Origin: Planctomycetota bacterium
GTDB taxonomy: Bacteria; Planctomycetota; Phycisphaerae; Phycisphaerales; Phycisphaeraceae
NCBI GenBank assembly: GCA_024279275.1
Contig: JAJRRS010000121.1
Coordinates: 1 to 40,304, forward strand
Reading direction: 5' to 3'
Length of the DNA stretch: 40,304 nt
Shown here: one piece after another, positions 1-7,460 of the stretch
Layout of the letters: every line of letters begins with the position of its first letter
Numbering within the stretch: the stretch's first letter is position 1
Position numbers and translations under genes: made by a program
Notes under the pieces: model-generated
Seen by the model: only the letters and a program-made list of their open reading frames with translations
The model's database searches: none
Told to the model about the DNA's origin: nothing

Positions 1-162
1 ACATGAGCCTCTCCTGTATTCAAGGAAAGGCCCGATGGTCGCAGCAAGTTCAAGTTGATGCAGGTCATCTTCTCTTGCAGATCATTCGCTTGGCAACACT
101 TATACGAAATCACGGCTCAAACGTTGGGACAGTAGTGGTTTAGGGTATGTGGTAGTTTTGGG
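1..162. other. left-edge non-coding stretch
   Basis: No gene is supported here. One plus-strand frame is open from the edge to a TAG near base 140, but 46 codons without a stop is expected by chance fairly often in GC-rich DNA and the translation is not recognisable. A minus-strand frame is also open to the edge, likewise without recognisable sequence. The stretch lies downstream of the minus-strand dehydratase gene. Confidence 0.4.
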
Positions 163-675
163 TTAGCCGGGCGAATCGAAGCCGGAGGTTTTGAGCATTT
201 CCATGAGTTGGCCGGTGAAGACGAAGTTGTGCTCGGGGAACTCCAAGCCGGCCATGTTGTGGTCGATGTGGCTGAACATCAGGGTGATCTCAGCGAGCGG
301 CGTGACGTCCCCGGTGTGTGGGTCGATGAGTTCAGTTTTGCCGTGGGTCGCGGCACCGGCCTTAGAGAAGTTGTCCATCTCGGCGGTGTGGCGGAGGGTG
401 AACCCGGGGCGTGCGGCGTCGGTGAAGATGGCCTTGGTGATCTTGGCGAGGATGACTTTTTCTTTGAAGTCCCCGGCATGCCCGACCATGATCCCGGCGG
501 TCTGGGCCATCCCCTCGATAATCAATGTGTTGGGCATCACCGGCATCGCCGGGCGCTTGTCCGTAGCTGGGAAATGATCGTGCAGAACATCCTCAGCAGC
601 GCTGACGTTCTTGATCGTCACACAACGCTTGCCGCGCTCAAGCTCGAGGATGCGGTCTATCCAGATCCAACGCAT
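163..675 (-). CDS. FabZ/FabA-like hotdog 3-hydroxyacyl-ACP dehydratase (divergent)
   Basis: A predicted hotdog-fold dehydratase of about 170 residues that would remove water from a 3-hydroxyacyl chain on an acyl carrier protein. Residues 31-61 carry the family signature: HDHFP with the probable catalytic His34, then PVMPNTLIIEGMAQTAG with the probable catalytic Glu54. The loop between them is longer than in FabZ, and the usual P-G after the PV motif is P-N. I start at the ATG at 675 because the homology begins there; an upstream extension would be coded by repeat DNA. There is no Shine-Dalgarno: the bases just before the ATG are a C-rich repeat arm. It is the last gene of a three-gene minus-strand cluster behind an ACP and a second dehydratase. 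The family is clear; the substrate is unknown. Confidence 0.8.
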   Translation of the reverse strand: MRWIWIDRILELERGKRCVTIKNVSAAEDVLHDHFPATDKRPAMPVMPNTLIIEGMAQTAGIMVGHAGDFKEKVILAKITKAIFTDAARPGFTLRHTAEMDNFSKAGAATHGKTELIDPHTGDVTPLAEITLMFSHIDHNMAGLEFPEHNFVFTGQLMEMLKTSGFDSPG

Positions 676-684
676 GGGGGGGGT

Positions 685-776
685 GGGGTCTAGGGTCTGG
701 GGTTCGGGGTCTAGCAGGAAAAGGCCTTGAATCCGAGTCATTTCTGACCAGACCCTAGACCCCATACCCCAGACCC
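685..776. repeat. GGGTCT/AGACCC inverted repeat between dehydratase and ACP genes
   Basis: Two low-complexity arms (685-714 and about 749-776) are reverse complements over the core GGGGTCTAGGGTCTG, separated by about 35 bp of unique sequence. The right arm, extended left to 740, is a perfect 37-bp inverted copy of 1754-1790. The left arm ends just before the dehydratase start codon at 675. Confidence 0.75.
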
Positions 777-786
777 GGTCCCCGCC

Positions 787-1164
787 TTACACTTTGCCTT
801 GCACGAACTTCACCATCGACTCGACGGTGAAGATGTTGGGGAACTCGTCTACTTGCCGGGAGGCGTCGAACTTGTCGAGGTCAGCGTGCGGGAGTTGCTT
901 GCGCAGCTCGGACATGCCCAGGTCGGTGACTTTGCCATCCTGCACATATTGCGGATCACTCAGGACGTTGTCAGCCATCAGCTCAGCCTGGCTGATCTTG
1001 ATCCCAAACGCCTTCTCCAAACGGAAGACGATGTCCAGGTAGTCGATCGACTCGGCCCCCAGGTCCCCGCCGAGGGTCGCCTGGGGTGTGACTTCGTCGT
1101 CATCGACGCCCAGTGCTTCTTCGAGGACGTCTTTTACTTTCTCAAATACTTCGTCATAGGTCAT
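787..1164 (-). CDS. acyl carrier protein, long form
   Basis: A predicted acyl carrier protein that holds growing or modified acyl chains on a 4'-phosphopantetheine arm. The attachment motif DLGAESIDYLDIVFRLE gives Ser39 as the modified residue. The protein has 125 residues, against roughly 80 for a housekeeping ACP; the extra length lies between the second helix and the last helix (about residues 62-110). The ATG at 1164 is chosen because GGAG sits nine bases upstream; an in-frame TTG at 1179 would overlap that site. It lies between two dehydratase genes on the same strand, so it is probably their dedicated carrier. No ketosynthase, ketoreductase or acyltransferase is visible nearby, so the pathway cannot be named. 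Confidence 0.88.
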   Translation of the reverse strand: MTYDEVFEKVKDVLEEALGVDDDEVTPQATLGGDLGAESIDYLDIVFRLEKAFGIKISQAELMADNVLSDPQYVQDGKVTDLGMSELRKQLPHADLDKFDASRQVDEFPNIFTVESMVKFVQGKV

Positions 1165-1207
1165 GGTCGATATCTCCAAACATTCGATCGCCCGAGGGTG
1201 TATCGGG

Positions 1208-1612
1208 TCATGCGTTATTTAATGGCTCGAGGCGGAACCTGCCTTGGACAGCCACTTTTTCGTCCACCGTGCCGACGCCCTGGAAGTCGTAGCCCCCGGC
1301 ACCCCCGTCGTCGTGCTTGCGGAGGGTGACTTTTACGGTCAAAGCCTGCCCCGGCCTGACCATATTACCGTAACGCACGTTTCGCACCTGCGTGACGACC
1401 AGCGGCTGGGCCTGGGGAGCCGGGGGGTTTTCCATGCCTGCGACAAAGAGCCTGCCAGCCTGAACCAGCGATTCGAGCATCATCACGCCGGGCAGCACGG
1501 GGAAGCCTGGGAAGTGGTCGCCCAGGTATTCTTCCGCTGCGGTGACGGTCTTGATGCCGGTCAGCGAGTCCTCATCTTGTTCCAGCACGCGGTCAATCAG
1601 CTCAAATCGCAT
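1208..1612 (-). CDS. FabZ-type 3-hydroxyacyl-ACP dehydratase
   Basis: A 134-residue hotdog dehydratase close to FabZ in length and motif. Residues 30-50 contain GDHFPGFPVLPGVMMLESLVQ, with His33 and Glu47 as the expected catalytic pair. FabZ enzymes dehydrate 3-hydroxyacyl-ACP to trans-2-enoyl-ACP in fatty acid elongation. Here the gene heads a three-gene unit (dehydratase, long ACP, divergent dehydratase) rather than a typical fab or lpx operon, which suggests a specialised lipid or polyketide-like pathway (inference). The ATG at 1612 starts directly at the conserved MRFELIDRV segment. Only a weak purine run (AGGG) precedes it. The divergent aminotransferase gene begins 283 bp upstream. Confidence 0.85.
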   Translation of the reverse strand: MRFELIDRVLEQDEDSLTGIKTVTAAEEYLGDHFPGFPVLPGVMMLESLVQAGRLFVAGMENPPAPQAQPLVVTQVRNVRYGNMVRPGQALTVKVTLRKHDDGGAGGYDFQGVGTVDEKVAVQGRFRLEPLNNA

Positions 1613-1753
1613 AGCTTGGCCCTAGTGGAAAGCGGCGAGTGTAGTATTGGCTCTGCCCGGCTGCAACACGGGGATGGCACAGAAAACCGGCCAATTCAAT
1701 GACACACGGGGGGGGTTGCCGATGGATAGAATGTAATGCCGGGATTCGGCATT

Positions 1754-1888
1754 GGGTCTGGGGTATGGGGTCTAGGGTCTGGTCAGAAATAAGAACCGGA
1801 CACAACCACCCCTCTGACTAGACCCCCGACCCAATCCCAGCCTCAGCCCCAATCCCCCAGACCCTGAACCCTAGACCCCAGACCCTCC
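1754..1888. repeat. GGGTCT/AGACCC inverted repeat in divergent intergenic region
   Basis: The left arm at 1754-1790 and a right arm at about 1850-1888 share GGGGTCTAGGGT in opposite orientation around a unique core. The left arm is identical, in inverted orientation, to 740-776. The right arm ends a few bases before the start codon of the aminotransferase gene at 1895. Confidence 0.75.
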
Positions 1889-1894
1889 CCCTCC

Positions 1895-2767
1895 ATGCCC
1901 CACCCCGACCCGATCATCTACCTCAACGGCGGCTTCATCCGCAAGAGCGCAGCGACTATGAGCGTCGATGAGCGGGGGATGTTGTTTGGCGATGGGGTGT
2001 ACGAGGTGCTTCGGTTCTATGCTGGCCGACCCTTGGCGATGGATATGCACCTGTCGCGGATGAGCCTGAGCCTGTCTCGGATCGAACTGACCCCGCCGGA
2101 CGACTTCGATCAATTACCGCAGATCGCCGAGGCCTTGCTTGAGAAAAACGGCTTGTCCGATGGGAAAATCTACTGGCAGATCACCCGGGGCGCGGCACCC
2201 CGCAACCCGGACTACCCCAAAGACGTGCCCCCGACCGTGTTAGTGGTCCCCAGCCCGACCGCCGCGTTGGATGCCGAATCACCTGTCCCGACCCTGACCG
2301 CGGTGCTGGCACCCGATGAGCGGTGGTCCAACTGCTGGATCAAGTCGCTGATGCTGCTACCCAATGTGCTGGCGGCGAATGCGGCGCACCGGGCCGGCTG
2401 TGAATCGGCGATCCTCCACCGTGATGGCCGAGTCACCGAAGCCACCAACGCCAACATCATGATCGTCCGTGACGATGAACTCTGGACCCACCCCGCGGAC
2501 CGCTGGATACTCAACGGCGTGACCCGGCAACTGATCCTCCAACTCGCCCACGAATCCGGCATCCCCGTGCGTGAAGAAATTTATGACACGGACCAGCTAC
2601 TGGCTGCCGAGGAAGTCCTGCTCACCGGCACAACCATCCAGGTCACCGCCATCACGCAGGTTGATGGCCAAGCCATTGCAGCGGGGGTGCCCGGGCCGGT
2701 CACAACCCGCCTGCACGACGCCTTGAACCGTCATATCGCAACGCAATGCCTCTGCCCGCAGCCCTAG
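1895..2767 (+). CDS. dat: class IV PLP aminotransferase, probably D-amino-acid transaminase
   Basis: A 290-residue fold-type IV aminotransferase, using PLP to move the amino group between D-amino acids and 2-oxo acids. Early residues ERGMLFGDGVYEV and the segment IKSLMLLPNVLAANAAH with the PLP lysine at Lys150 match D-alanine aminotransferase of Bacillus more closely than branched-chain aminotransferase. AILHRDGRVTEATNANI forms the cofactor phosphate region. A D-alanine or D-glutamate role in peptidoglycan supply is likely, but branched-chain or 4-amino-4-deoxychorismate lyase activity cannot be excluded from sequence. The start is set by the family N-terminus. No Shine-Dalgarno precedes it; the C-rich repeat arm ends just upstream. 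It stands alone, divergent from the dehydratase/ACP cluster. Confidence 0.85.
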   Translation: MPHPDPIIYLNGGFIRKSAATMSVDERGMLFGDGVYEVLRFYAGRPLAMDMHLSRMSLSLSRIELTPPDDFDQLPQIAEALLEKNGLSDGKIYWQITRGAAPRNPDYPKDVPPTVLVVPSPTAALDAESPVPTLTAVLAPDERWSNCWIKSLMLLPNVLAANAAHRAGCESAILHRDGRVTEATNANIMIVRDDELWTHPADRWILNGVTRQLILQLAHESGIPVREEIYDTDQLLAAEEVLLTGTTIQVTAITQVDGQAIAAGVPGPVTTRLHDALNRHIATQCLCPQP

Positions 2768-2837
2768 AAGGTCGATCGCACAGGTTCTCCGCCCCGCCAA
2801 CGCTCAACTCTTAGCCTGCTCGCACGAAAAAATCGGA

Positions 2838-2891
2838 GGCTATAAAGATTAGTTTTGTGTCATATATAACTTAAAATTGATCTTTATGGCT
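2838..2891. repeat. AT-rich imperfect inverted repeat
   Basis: GGCTATAAAGAT at 2838-2849 and ATCTTTATGGCT at 2880-2891 are near-perfect reverse complements (one mismatch) around an AT-rich 30-bp spacer. The site lies between two converging genes and may be a transcription end structure; no U-run follows, so this is uncertain. Confidence 0.4.
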
Positions 2892-2895
2892 AACG

Positions 2896-2980
2896 GGGCC
2901 TCTGAATAACCTGTCGTTGCGCGTGATTCGGGTTTGTCACGGCGGGTAAATCGGCCTCCGCCGGGGTTATTCAGAGGTCC
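2896..2980. mobile_element. 85-bp MITE-like element with 16-bp terminal inverted repeats
   Basis: GGGCCTCTGAATAACC at 2896-2911 and its reverse complement at 2965-2980 (one mismatch) bound an 85-bp element with no coding capacity. CTAACG occurs directly before the left end and directly after the right end, as expected of a target-site duplication. The right flank continues as a CTAACGG tandem tract, so the duplication could partly reflect that tract. The ends resemble an insertion sequence's terminal repeats, but no transposase copy is present to match them. Confidence 0.6.
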
Positions 2981-3029
2981 CTAACGGCTAACGGCTAACA
3001 GCTAATCCAGGCTTAGCGAGTTAGCCCTG

Positions 3030-3521
3030 TCAGACGGAGGCCGGCTGGTGTGTTGGGCGTTGGGGGAAGCCGCTGAACAGGGTGTCGCGGATGGCGCTGA
3101 GTTGTCGGCGGACCGGTTCCTGACGCCAGCTCAGGCGTGAATCCAGGTAGGGCTTGGCGTGGTGGTCGAACGTGTCGGCAGAGAGCATCAGGGTCAGGGG
3201 TGAGGACAGGGATTGGTGGTGAGCCAGCCGCAGCAGTGTCCACTGGTTGCGGTAGCTTAGGCCGACGAGTTGGGCGGTGGTGGAAAAGATCAGCAGGGGG
3301 TGGGAGTGTTCGCCCCGGTGTTTCCACCAGTTGGCGATCGACAGGCCGCAGAGCAGCACGATGATCCCGCCGGCGGCAATCAAGAGCCAGTGGATAGGGA
3401 TCAGCCCGTCGCTGGAGGTGTTTTGACTTACCTCGAACAGGCTTGGTTTAATGATGGTGGGCTTGGCTGGCGGTGCCTGCGCCAGGGTGGTCATCAGATG
3501 CAAGAGCGAGGGGATGTTCAT
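3030..3521 (-). CDS. hypothetical single-pass membrane protein
   Basis: A 163-residue protein I do not recognise. A clear hydrophobic segment at about residues 42-64 (HWLLIAAGGIIVLLCGLSIANWW) is followed by a positively charged KHRGEH, so the C-terminal 95 residues are probably cytoplasmic. That part is rich in His, Leu and Ser and has no visible catalytic motif. The gene follows the HEAT-repeat gene on the same strand after 62 bp, so the two may be cotranscribed; the gap holds two TCCGGGGG-type repeat units. The ATG at 3521 is the first in frame and precedes the membrane segment by 41 residues. Confidence 0.6.
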   Translation of the reverse strand: MNIPSLLHLMTTLAQAPPAKPTIIKPSLFEVSQNTSSDGLIPIHWLLIAAGGIIVLLCGLSIANWWKHRGEHSHPLLIFSTTAQLVGLSYRNQWTLLRLAHHQSLSSPLTLMLSADTFDHHAKPYLDSRLSWRQEPVRRQLSAIRDTLFSGFPQRPTHQPASV

Positions 3522-3583
3522 GGTGTCTCTGTAGGGCGGTGGGAGGCCTATCGGTGTTTATCCGGGGGCATTATCCGGGGGTG

Positions 3584-5530
3584 TCAGCCTGCGGCGGCGT
3601 GATCTTTTGGGTTAGGGTCCGTCTTGGCGGGTTCTTCCGGCAGCAGGCTGTGGATTGGCAGCGGTTGGGACATCTGATCGATGACCTGCAGAATCACGCG
3701 CTCGGCCCGTTCGCGGACCTGCGGGTCAGGCTCGGAAATCGACATCTCAGCAACATCACGGGCGACCTCGGCAATGCCCATCGACTCGACCAGCCACAGT
3801 GCCGAGGTCCGGTGCTCGGGCCTTGGGTCGGTGAGCATCTTGGACAAGGCCTGTAAAGCGTCGCCGGCCCGCATCTGCATCAGGGCCTGGATCGCGTTGG
3901 CGCGGGCGCGGTTGGGTTCGCCTTCACCGGTCATCTGTGCGATCTGTTCGATGTGGCGTGTCGAATCCAGCCGGGCCAGGGCTTCGACCGCATTGGCGCG
4001 AACCCGGTCGTCTTCGTGATTGAGAGCGGATTCGATGACCGGGGTAACTCGGCTAGGCTCGGCGGTCCCCAGGGCTTTGACCGCTGCGGAGACGATATGC
4101 GGGTCGTGGTCCCGGCACAGCCGAAGGATCGTGTCCTGGAGCAGCAGCCCCTGATTTAATTCCCCGATGATCGACAAAGCCCGCAGCTTGGCTTTCGTGT
4201 CAGGCAGGTTCAGCTTGTCTTGCAAAGCAGTATGGAAACCCGGGTCGATCTTGATCAGTGCCCGCCCCGCGCTGATTTGCTGAGCGTGGTTGAGCTTGTG
4301 CCAGCTATCCCACAGACGAGGGAACGCGACTGGCACCAGACGTTTGCTGGCGATCTGCTGGACTTCAGCGTGCGGTGAGTTGACCAGTTGGGCGAGGATG
4401 CGGGCTGTTTCCGGGTAATGACAACGGATCAGGTGAGCCAGCGCGACCCGGACGATGTGCTGTGAGGGGTCGGCACAGAAGCCGGCGATCGCAGTATGGA
4501 CCGGTGCGTCGGCAGGAGCCTGGTGCGCCAGTGCCAGGAGCTTGCGCAGGGCGCTTAGCCGAGTCGCGGGGTCGGCCGCCTTATTGATCGCACCCAGCAG
4601 CCGGACCTGCTTGTGGCGATCCTGCGGCAATTCGGTGAGCCAGGTCGCCAAGCCCCGGGCCTGATGCGGGGTGTCGGGTTTTTTATAGAAGTCGGGGGCC
4701 GGGATGTAATTATCAGCGTTCTTGATCCGCTTCAAGGCGTTGCGGTATCGCTTCAGCAGCAGCAGGTGCCAGCGGTCCAGGGCTTGGCCGAACGTCCCGG
4801 CATCGATGGAGATCCGCAGGCCGTCGATGGCGAAGGGCGATAGGCCCTGGACATCCAGCGCCTGGATCAAGGCCTGCCGGACTGCGGGGGTATCCGAACG
4901 GGTCAGCATCACCCCGGCTTGGTGTACCACCGAGGAACCCGTGGCACCCAGCGACCCGAGCAATCCGGTGACGGTGGGCAGGGGCAGTGAAAACAAGGCT
5001 CGCAGGGTATCTTTCCGTGCGTGTTGGGCGTAGAACCGGATGGCTTCGTGAACAGCGGCGTATACAAAGGCGGTTTCGATCGGGTCGCCCTGGGGGTTGG
5101 CCTGGGGGTCCAGGCTCGTGGTGCGTTGGGCCATCTCCAACAGGCATCGGGCGGATTCGTCTTTCAGGCCGTCGTGGCCTTGGCGTAGCTGGTCCGCGAC
5201 GAGGTAGGCCTGTCGGACGGAGGCGGAGCGTCGGATGATGTAGACCGCATTGGCGGGGCCGGACGTCTTTTTGTTGTCCATCGCGACCCGTAACGCCCGG
5301 GTGAGTTCCGATGCGTGCTGCAGCACAGTCTGGCGGATGTCCTCAGGAAGCCGGTGAAAATGCTCGACCAGGGCAATCGTGCCATGGATCTGACGGCGTT
5401 GCAGCAGGATCAGAGCCATGACCTTCAAGGCATCCGGGTCCGCCGTGGGCAGGGCCTGAGCCATCGCCTGATCGATACAGACGTCCTGGATGCCCTGCAG
5501 GTGCTTGAAGATTTCGTTGAACTTAGCCAT
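3584..5530 (-). CDS. HEAT-repeat protein
   Basis: A protein of about 648 residues made largely of paired helices. The C-terminal third shows clear HEAT units: segments such as DPHIVSAAVKALG, DDRVRANAVEALARL and RARANAIQALMQM recur at about 30-35 residue spacing. HEAT solenoids act as scaffolds for protein binding, so no enzymatic role is implied. The last 25 residues are a polar, proline-rich tail. I prefer the ATG at 5530 (MAKFNEIFKHL); a GTG at 5581 would add 17 residues. No signal peptide is seen, so the protein is probably cytoplasmic. It precedes a small membrane protein on the same strand, and a scaffold-anchor pair is possible (inference). Confidence 0.75.
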   Translation of the reverse strand: MAKFNEIFKHLQGIQDVCIDQAMAQALPTADPDALKVMALILLQRRQIHGTIALVEHFHRLPEDIRQTVLQHASELTRALRVAMDNKKTSGPANAVYIIRRSASVRQAYLVADQLRQGHDGLKDESARCLLEMAQRTTSLDPQANPQGDPIETAFVYAAVHEAIRFYAQHARKDTLRALFSLPLPTVTGLLGSLGATGSSVVHQAGVMLTRSDTPAVRQALIQALDVQGLSPFAIDGLRISIDAGTFGQALDRWHLLLLKRYRNALKRIKNADNYIPAPDFYKKPDTPHQARGLATWLTELPQDRHKQVRLLGAINKAADPATRLSALRKLLALAHQAPADAPVHTAIAGFCADPSQHIVRVALAHLIRCHYPETARILAQLVNSPHAEVQQIASKRLVPVAFPRLWDSWHKLNHAQQISAGRALIKIDPGFHTALQDKLNLPDTKAKLRALSIIGELNQGLLLQDTILRLCRDHDPHIVSAAVKALGTAEPSRVTPVIESALNHEDDRVRANAVEALARLDSTRHIEQIAQMTGEGEPNRARANAIQALMQMRAGDALQALSKMLTDPRPEHRTSALWLVESMGIAEVARDVAEMSISEPDPQVRERAERVILQVIDQMSQPLPIHSLLPEEPAKTDPNPKDHAAAG

Positions 5531-5689
5531 CACGGGTCGCGTAGGGTCATGGGACAAGGAACCGGTCACAGCCGGGTTCACCGTGGAAATTATCGGCCTT
5601 TGGACCCCAACGTCTGTAAACCCTGATGGGAACTTAAAAAAACCATCACAAAACGTCAGAAAACCCTTTTCTTAACCCCCTTGAGGGGC

Positions 5690-5695
5690 TATAAT
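5690..5695 (+). promoter_or_regulatory. possible -10 box TATAAT for the DUF2617 gene
   Basis: A perfect TATAAT lies 83 bp before the DUF2617 start codon, in the gap between divergent genes. No good -35 is seen at 16-18 bp. A short CCCCCTTGAGGGG palindrome overlaps the upstream side. Confidence 0.35.
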
Positions 5696-5777
5696 CCGAC
5701 CCACACCCCCGCCGTACGTTGTTGTTCCTAAACTAGATTGAACTTTGTTTTACCCTCGAGAAAGTCAGGGGCCGGTG

Positions 5778-6329
5778 ATGAGCGTTAGTCATAAATCCTC
5801 CACTATCCAATCCTTCCGTCTGATGGCGTATAGCCGTCCGCTACACCCGGAGCTATTTGACCTCCAGGCTCGGCGTATCGATCGTCATGGCGATTATGAG
5901 GCCGAAAACTGGCTTACCCCAGCCGGCCACGTCGTGCGATTCTCCTTTGCCGGCGAAATCATGACCGAAGCCGTCATCTCCAATGCCGACCACCTGCCCG
6001 AAATAGGCCTGGTCCACGCACTGCCTTGTCTGGGCGAAAAGGAGTTCCAGTACGAGCCTAAGCCCGACGGCAAGATCGGCTACGTCACTACCATCCAGAC
6101 CGAGGCTCTGTCGGACAACCTCTTCGGGGCGACCCTCCGCGAGATGAAGGACTTCGCCCGGGAGACCGGCTCGCTGTCCCACAGCTACATCGACAAAGAG
6201 GGTGCCGCCTGCCTGTCCGTCCTGGACACGCAAAAGTACCGACGTGAGTTCCACCTGCAGAGCTATCACCTGTTGGGTAGCGCCAACCTCGTGCTGCGGA
6301 CCCAGTCGATCTTCGAGGCCCGACGCTGA
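5778..6329 (+). CDS. DUF2617 family protein
   Basis: A soluble protein of 183 residues. The opening SRPLHPELFDLQARR and the closing LRTQSIFE match the pattern I associate with planctomycetal DUF2617 proteins, whose function is unknown. No signal peptide, membrane segment or metal motif is visible. The ATG at 5778 is preferred over the upstream in-frame TTG because AGGGG lies six bases upstream of it. The gene stands alone, divergent from the HEAT-repeat gene and followed after 44 bp by a strong rho-independent terminator, so it is a single-gene transcript. Confidence 0.7.
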   Translation: MSVSHKSSTIQSFRLMAYSRPLHPELFDLQARRIDRHGDYEAENWLTPAGHVVRFSFAGEIMTEAVISNADHLPEIGLVHALPCLGEKEFQYEPKPDGKIGYVTTIQTEALSDNLFGATLREMKDFARETGSLSHSYIDKEGAACLSVLDTQKYRREFHLQSYHLLGSANLVLRTQSIFEARR

Positions 6330-6373
6330 CCCGCACTTGCCGCAGGTGTGGCGACAACAATTAAATTACAACG

Positions 6374-6407
6374 AAGCCCACGCACAGCCGCGTGGGTTTC
6401 TTTTTTT
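6374..6407 (+). terminator. rho-independent terminator
   Basis: AAGCCCACGC, a six-base loop ACAGCC and GCGTGGGTTT form a ten-pair stem with one G-U pair, followed by C and seven T residues. It lies 44 bp after the DUF2617 stop codon. Confidence 0.9.
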
Positions 6408-6560
6408 AGCTGGTGGCCAGACACGCGAGAGTTCAGAACACTCGTATGCCAGTTGTACCACCACCCTAGTCACCGCAGTCACCGCAGTCATAGCCGCCGG
6501 CTGCCAGCCGGCGCGTCCGCCAGCGAAGGTACTCGACCCGACCGATCGCCAGAAAAAATC

Positions 6561-6675
6561 AGCCGCGAATGAACTCAAATGAACGCAAATCGTTTGGACC
6601 CACAGTGGGAATCCATCACTTCATCGCCCCGACCCCATGCCTTTAATTCGCGTTTATTTGCGTTTATTCGCGGCT
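6561..6675. repeat. AGCCGCGAAT-type inverted repeat
   Basis: The left arm (6561-6590, beginning AGCCGCGAATGAAC) and the right arm (6646-6675, ending TTATTCGCGGCT) are reverse complements with four mismatches in 30, around a 55-bp unique core. Each arm is itself made of direct AAATGAACGC-like units. A related pair lies at 17545-17618. Confidence 0.8.
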
Positions 6676-6716
6676 AATCCTCTTCTGGCCTGCCAACTTC
6701 AGTAAGGTAGCAAACT

Positions 6717-7373
6717 ATGAATACCACCCCACGCAACGAAATCACCCGCCAGATCGAATCCGCCGCCGTCGTGGCGATCCTGCGCGCGGCAAGCGACCAA
6801 GGCCTGGTCTTAGCCTGCCGGGCGATGATGCTCGGCGGCTTGAAGATCGCAGAAGTCCCGTTGACCACACCCAATGCCCTGCAAGTCATCAGCCAGATAT
6901 CCAATGAACTCTCCGGCCAGGTCCTGATCGGGGTCGGCAGCGTGCTGGATGCCGACTCGGTCCGCCGATCAGCCGATGCCGGTGCCCAATTCATCGTCAG
7001 CCCGACCTTCAAGCCCGAAGTGTTGGAGGCCAGCCACAAGCTAGGCCTGCCCTGCCTCCCCGGCGCCCTGACGCCCACCGAGATCCTCACTGCCTGGGAA
7101 GCCGGTGCCGACATCGTCAAGGTCTTCCCCGCCCATCGCCTCGGCGGCCCCGCGTATCTCCGAGACGTCTTGGCACCTCTGCCCCACATCAAGCTCATGC
7201 CCACCGGCGGCGTTCGGCTGGACACCCTGGGCGACTGGTTCGACGCCGGCGCAGTCTGCCTGGGCGTCGGCACAAGCCTCATCCGCACCGACCTGGTCCA
7301 GGCCCAGGACTGGCAAGCCCTGACCGAACACACCCGGGCCTTCGTTTCAGCGGTGGAGGCGGCGAGGCAGTAA
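6717..7373 (+). CDS. eda: KDPG/KHG aldolase
   Basis: A class I aldolase of 218 residues that cleaves 2-keto-3-deoxy-6-phosphogluconate into pyruvate and glyceraldehyde 3-phosphate (Entner-Doudoroff pathway) or acts on related keto-hydroxy-glutarate substrates. The Schiff-base lysine is Lys135 in ADIVKVFPA, and the general acid/base is Glu46 in AEVPLTTP. GVGSVLDADS and MPTGGV supply phosphate-binding loops. Length is normal for the family. No kinase or dehydratase of the pathway is adjacent, so the physiological substrate is not fixed by context. The start ATG at 6717 follows the AGCCGCGAAT repeat by about 40 bp; AGTAAGG lies roughly ten bases upstream as a weak ribosome-binding site. Confidence 0.92.
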   Translation: MNTTPRNEITRQIESAAVVAILRAASDQGLVLACRAMMLGGLKIAEVPLTTPNALQVISQISNELSGQVLIGVGSVLDADSVRRSADAGAQFIVSPTFKPEVLEASHKLGLPCLPGALTPTEILTAWEAGADIVKVFPAHRLGGPAYLRDVLAPLPHIKLMPTGGVRLDTLGDWFDAGAVCLGVGTSLIRTDLVQAQDWQALTEHTRAFVSAVEAARQ

Positions 7374-7375
7374 GC

Positions 7376-7460
7376 CGGGAAAATTCCGGGGGAACGCCGG
7401 GGGAACGCCGGAGGGAACTCCGTGTGGAACTCCGGGCGGGCTTTAGGGGAAATCCGTAGG
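7376..7460. repeat. degenerate tandem CCGGGGGAACG units
   Basis: About six imperfect 11-bp units with the pattern CCGGGGGAACG follow the aldolase stop codon. They belong to the same G-rich class as the arrays at 3550-3590, 30225-30285, 32327-32370, 35491-35545 and 39850-39928. Confidence 0.6.

Larger units (their letters stand above)
6330..6716. other. intergenic region: terminator plus three kinds of repeat
   Basis: This 387-bp gap holds a terminator (6374-6407), a tandem CAGTCACCG tract near 6465-6490, a 19-bp palindrome CGCCGGCTGCCAGCCGGCG (6495-6513), and a 30-bp-arm inverted repeat (6561-6675). Short open frames here read through repeats and have no recognisable product. Confidence 0.6.

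Noticed and set aside
1..140. C-terminal part of a plus-strand gene entering from the left
   Set aside because: The open frame is short, has no family resemblance, and such a frame is not rare by chance.
1165..1179. TTG start that would extend the ACP by five residues
   Set aside because: It overlaps the GGAG ribosome-binding site for the ATG at 1164.
6202..6582. 126-codon plus-strand frame overlapping the DUF2617 gene end
   Set aside because: It runs through the terminator hairpin and repeat DNA, is out of frame with the DUF2617 gene and has no start signal.
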